Shown: in pieces, positions 39,158 to 39,877 of the stretch
Layout of the letters: the number at the start of each line of letters is the position of its first letter
Numbering within the stretch: position 1 is the stretch's first letter
NCBI GenBank assembly: GCA_011389885.1
Contig: JAABTK010000042.1
Location: forward strand, 1 to 39,877
Length of the DNA: 39,877 nucleotides
From: Gammaproteobacteria bacterium
Lineage (GTDB): Bacteria; Pseudomonadota; Gammaproteobacteria; Chromatiales; Chromatiaceae
Direction: 5' to 3'
Program-made: the position numbers and the translations under genes
Notes under the pieces: model-generated
Database searches by the model: none
What the model saw: only the letters and a program-made list of their open reading frames with translations
What the model was told of the DNA's origin: nothing

Positions 39158-39877
39158 GCCAAAACACCCACTGGCGGACTAAGGCCCGGCCGCGCTCCTA
39201 GCGACTGGTATAGGATGTGCCGAGGAGCGAGGCGCATCGCTTCGGCTTTGTGATGCGCCTCGCGGCACTCGGCGCTAATCCTAACGCGAAGGACGCGAAG
39301 GAGGCGCAAAGGACGCCAAAGATGAATAAGACCCCAAGAACCCGCGAAGCAGAAATTCGTGTCCATTCGTGTCCATTCGTGGTTCTTCTCCTTAGTCCGC
39401 GCAGGGCGCCTGTAATGGGCACGGCGCTGATAGATCGCGACCAAAGCCAATGACCGGGGGAGCGCCTTTGCCCATCCTGTCGCGCCCCTCGCGTCTGGTA
39501 TAGGATGTGCCGAGGAACGAGGCGCATCGCTTCGGCTTTGTGATGCGCCTCGCGGCACTCGGCGCATCCTGTCCGGCTAATCCTAACGCGAAGGACGCGA
39601 AGGAGGCGCAAAGGACGCCAAAGATGAATAAGACCCCAAGAACCCGCGAAGCAGAAATTCGTGTCCATTCGTGTCCATTCGTGGTTCTTCTCCTTAGTCC
39701 GCGCAGGGCGCCTGTAATGGGCACGGCGCTGATAGATCGCGACCAAAGCCAATGACCGGGGGAGCGCCTTTGCCCATCCTGTCGCGCCCCTCGCGTCTGG
39801 TATAGGATGTGCCGAGGAACGAGGCGCAGCGCTTCGGCTTTGTGATGCGCCTCGCGGCACTCGGCGCATCCTGTCCG
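39158..39877. repeat. Tandem repeat of about 290-302 bp after sbcD
   Basis: Unit 1 (39205-39494, 290 bp) and unit 2 (39495-39796, 302 bp) are nearly the same; unit 1 lacks a 12-bp CATCCTGTCCGG-type block. A third unit starts at 39797 and runs off the window. Each unit holds (a) a long imperfect palindrome, AGGATGTGCCGAGG to CACTCGGCGCATCCT, (b) CGCGAAGGACGCGAAGG-type and CATTCGTGTCCATTCGTGG strings, and (c) a TAATGGGCACGGCGCTGA to GCGCCTTTGCCCATCCT copy (39412-39479, 39713-39780) of the repeat also seen at 28164-28305. Open frames through it (both strands) are repeat-derived and not called as genes. Confidence 0.92.

Noticed and set aside
39198-39869. Minus-strand frame through the terminal tandem repeats
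   Set aside because: The frame repeats itself with the DNA unit and has no start signal or domain; it is noncoding repeat.
39205-39877. CRISPR array
   Set aside because: Units are about 300 bp, directly abutting, and without unique spacers.

Overview
The window looks like part of the genome of a purple sulfur bacterium or close relative (Gammaproteobacteria, Chromatiales). This is inferred from the high GC content, a SoeABC-type sulfite-oxidising molybdoenzyme, HemJ, and dispersed short repeats of a kind common in such genomes. No rRNA, tRNA, CRISPR array or transposase was found.

Layout. 1-3.6 kb: repeat arms, a cupin gene, a Uma2-type endonuclease gene, ffh and a lipoprotein gene. 3.9-20.5 kb (minus strand): one long sensory locus. 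In transcription order it holds a two-domain response regulator, CheY, a kinase-less HPt scaffold, a second two-domain regulator, a second CheY, CheW, a PilJ-like chemoreceptor, a giant ChpA-like hybrid CheA, a secreted COG4315-type protein, a seven-helix microbial rhodopsin, a third two-domain regulator and a ParA-type ATPase. 20.8-23.2 kb: a methyltransferase, moeB and a DUF3050 gene. 23.4-31.2 kb: soeC, soeB and soeA, with foreign cargo between them (four-helix-bundle gene, BrnT/BrnA toxin-antitoxin, a duplicated small-protein family, a retropepsin-like protease, and a copied 5' fragment of soeB). 31.2-32.3 kb: gene-free repeats. 32.3-39.2 kb: moaE, an ErpA/IscA-type gene with a candidate IscR-like site, a UbiA-family prenyltransferase, a DUF4126 gene, hemJ, a Kef-type antiporter, a small membrane protein and sbcD. 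39.2-39.9 kb: about 300-bp tandem repeats running off the end.

Most interesting: the rhodopsin (5829-6590) keeps the retinal lysine (K230), the helix G aspartate (D226), W-S-I-Y-P in helix F and a proteorhodopsin-like histidine in helix B. The three positions that define pump type read Tyr90, Cys94 and Met101 in place of Asp85, Thr89 and Asp96 of bacteriorhodopsin. It therefore has neither the usual proton acceptor nor the usual donor, and it lies inside a Pil-Chp-like chemosensory operon. The inference is a light-sensing module that may feed a ChpA-type phosphorelay controlling pilus-based movement or a related output, with ParA possibly positioning the array. No transducer fusion, CheR, CheB or retinal-synthesis gene is in the window, so coupling, adaptation and chromophore supply are unproven.

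The soe operon with moaE and moeB is consistent with cytoplasmic sulfite oxidation by a molybdenum enzyme. The cargo between soeA, soeB and soeC looks recently acquired: part of it is AT-rich, and repeats and a 66-bp soeB duplication mark its joints.
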